DNA of 64,000 nucleotides, taken from positions 744,001 through 808,000 of the forward strand of contig JAMXDE010000004.1 in assembly GCA_026770025.1 (NCBI GenBank). Reading direction: 5' to 3'. The notes under the pieces were generated by a model. The model saw only the letters and a list, made by a program, of their open reading frames with translations. It was not told the origin of the DNA and did not search any database. Both the position numbers and the translations under genes were made by a program. Positions 63,741 to 64,000 of the stretch are shown piece after piece; positions within the stretch are counted from its first letter, which is position 1; every line of letters begins with the position of its first letter. The DNA is from Craspedostauros australis (Eukaryota > Bacillariophyta > Bacillariophyceae > Mastogloiales > Achnanthaceae).

Positions 63741-64000
63741 ATGAAACATGCACGACCACATCGCTCGTTGATGATCCATTGCGGAGGTGGCTTTAATGCG
63801 TTGACGAATCAGGATGGACCATTTGCACGAATCATCGGGACTCACACTATCATTGGTGAAGAGAGCGAGCGTGCAGGAATTTTCATGTCTGTTCCGCATG
63901 GAGCAAGCGAAGAGGGTGATGTTGTCACCAGGACCCGCGACACCTCAGGCCAGTATGTATCGCACCACCACAAGTGTAAACAGGAGCCAGGTCCGCGTGA
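63741..64000 (+). CDS. Open frame running off the window, doubtful
   Basis: From an ATG at 63741 the frame is open for 86 codons to the window end (MKHARPHRSLMIHCGGGFNA, then FARIIGTHTIIGEESERAGI). The frame is also open back to a TTTCAG acceptor-like site at 63723-63728, so it may be an internal exon rather than a start. No family is recognised. The downstream sequence would decide. Confidence 0.25.
   Translation, partial: MKHARPHRSLMIHCGGGFNALTNQDGPFARIIGTHTIIGEESERAGIFMSVPHGASEEGDVVTRTRDTSGQYVSHHHKCKQEPGPR

Noticed and set aside
1-64000. CRISPR arrays, operons, Shine-Dalgarno sites
   Set aside because: No spaced direct repeats of the right size are seen and the gene structure is eukaryotic with spliceosomal introns.

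Overview
The window looks like nuclear DNA of a stramenopile alga, most likely a diatom. Four things point there. Short GT-AG introns interrupt otherwise compact genes. One product carries a bipartite plastid presequence with an Ala-Phe cleavage motif. There is a protein with tandem 'helicase-associated' repeats, a family much expanded in diatoms. Ty1/copia and Ty3/gypsy elements of the kind common in diatoms are present. No bacterial, organellar or telomeric signature is seen. Domain names below come from motifs read by eye; no database search was run.

Layout. 1-3.2 kb holds a zinc-ribbon protein (cut by the window start) and a plastid-targeted protein of unknown function. 3.97-10.32 kb is a decayed 6.3-kb element with 39-bp terminal inverted repeats (TIRs) and a GTAT target duplication. 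10.3-14.2 kb has no recognisable gene and ends in a cluster of microsatellites that leads into a helicase-associated-repeat gene (14.2-15.5 kb). 15.74-23.25 kb is a second TIR element (TA duplication, plant-mariner-like ends) that contains an old, broken Ty1/copia element. 23.2-25.9 kb is mostly empty. 25.9-38.2 kb is the gene-rich core: an E(z)-type histone H3K27 methyltransferase with four exons, a 1573-residue AAA-type signalling ATPase, and a secreted, C-terminally anchored copper polysaccharide monooxygenase (LPMO-like). A Sec14-like protein, a tRNA-Arg(UCG) and a small one-span membrane protein follow on the minus strand.

45.2-58.9 kb holds two more small one-span membrane proteins on either side of a 9.6-kb nested structure. 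The outer element is a DNA transposon with 146-bp TIRs and a large transposase of a family I cannot name. It is split by a young Ty3/gypsy element with two LTRs that look identical. 58.9-62.2 kb has no recognised gene. 62.2-63.4 kb encodes a BRCT-domain protein, and an open frame runs off the right end.

The host genes do not form one pathway. The only thematic link is chromatin and genome maintenance (EZH, BRCT) next to a dense set of transposable elements.
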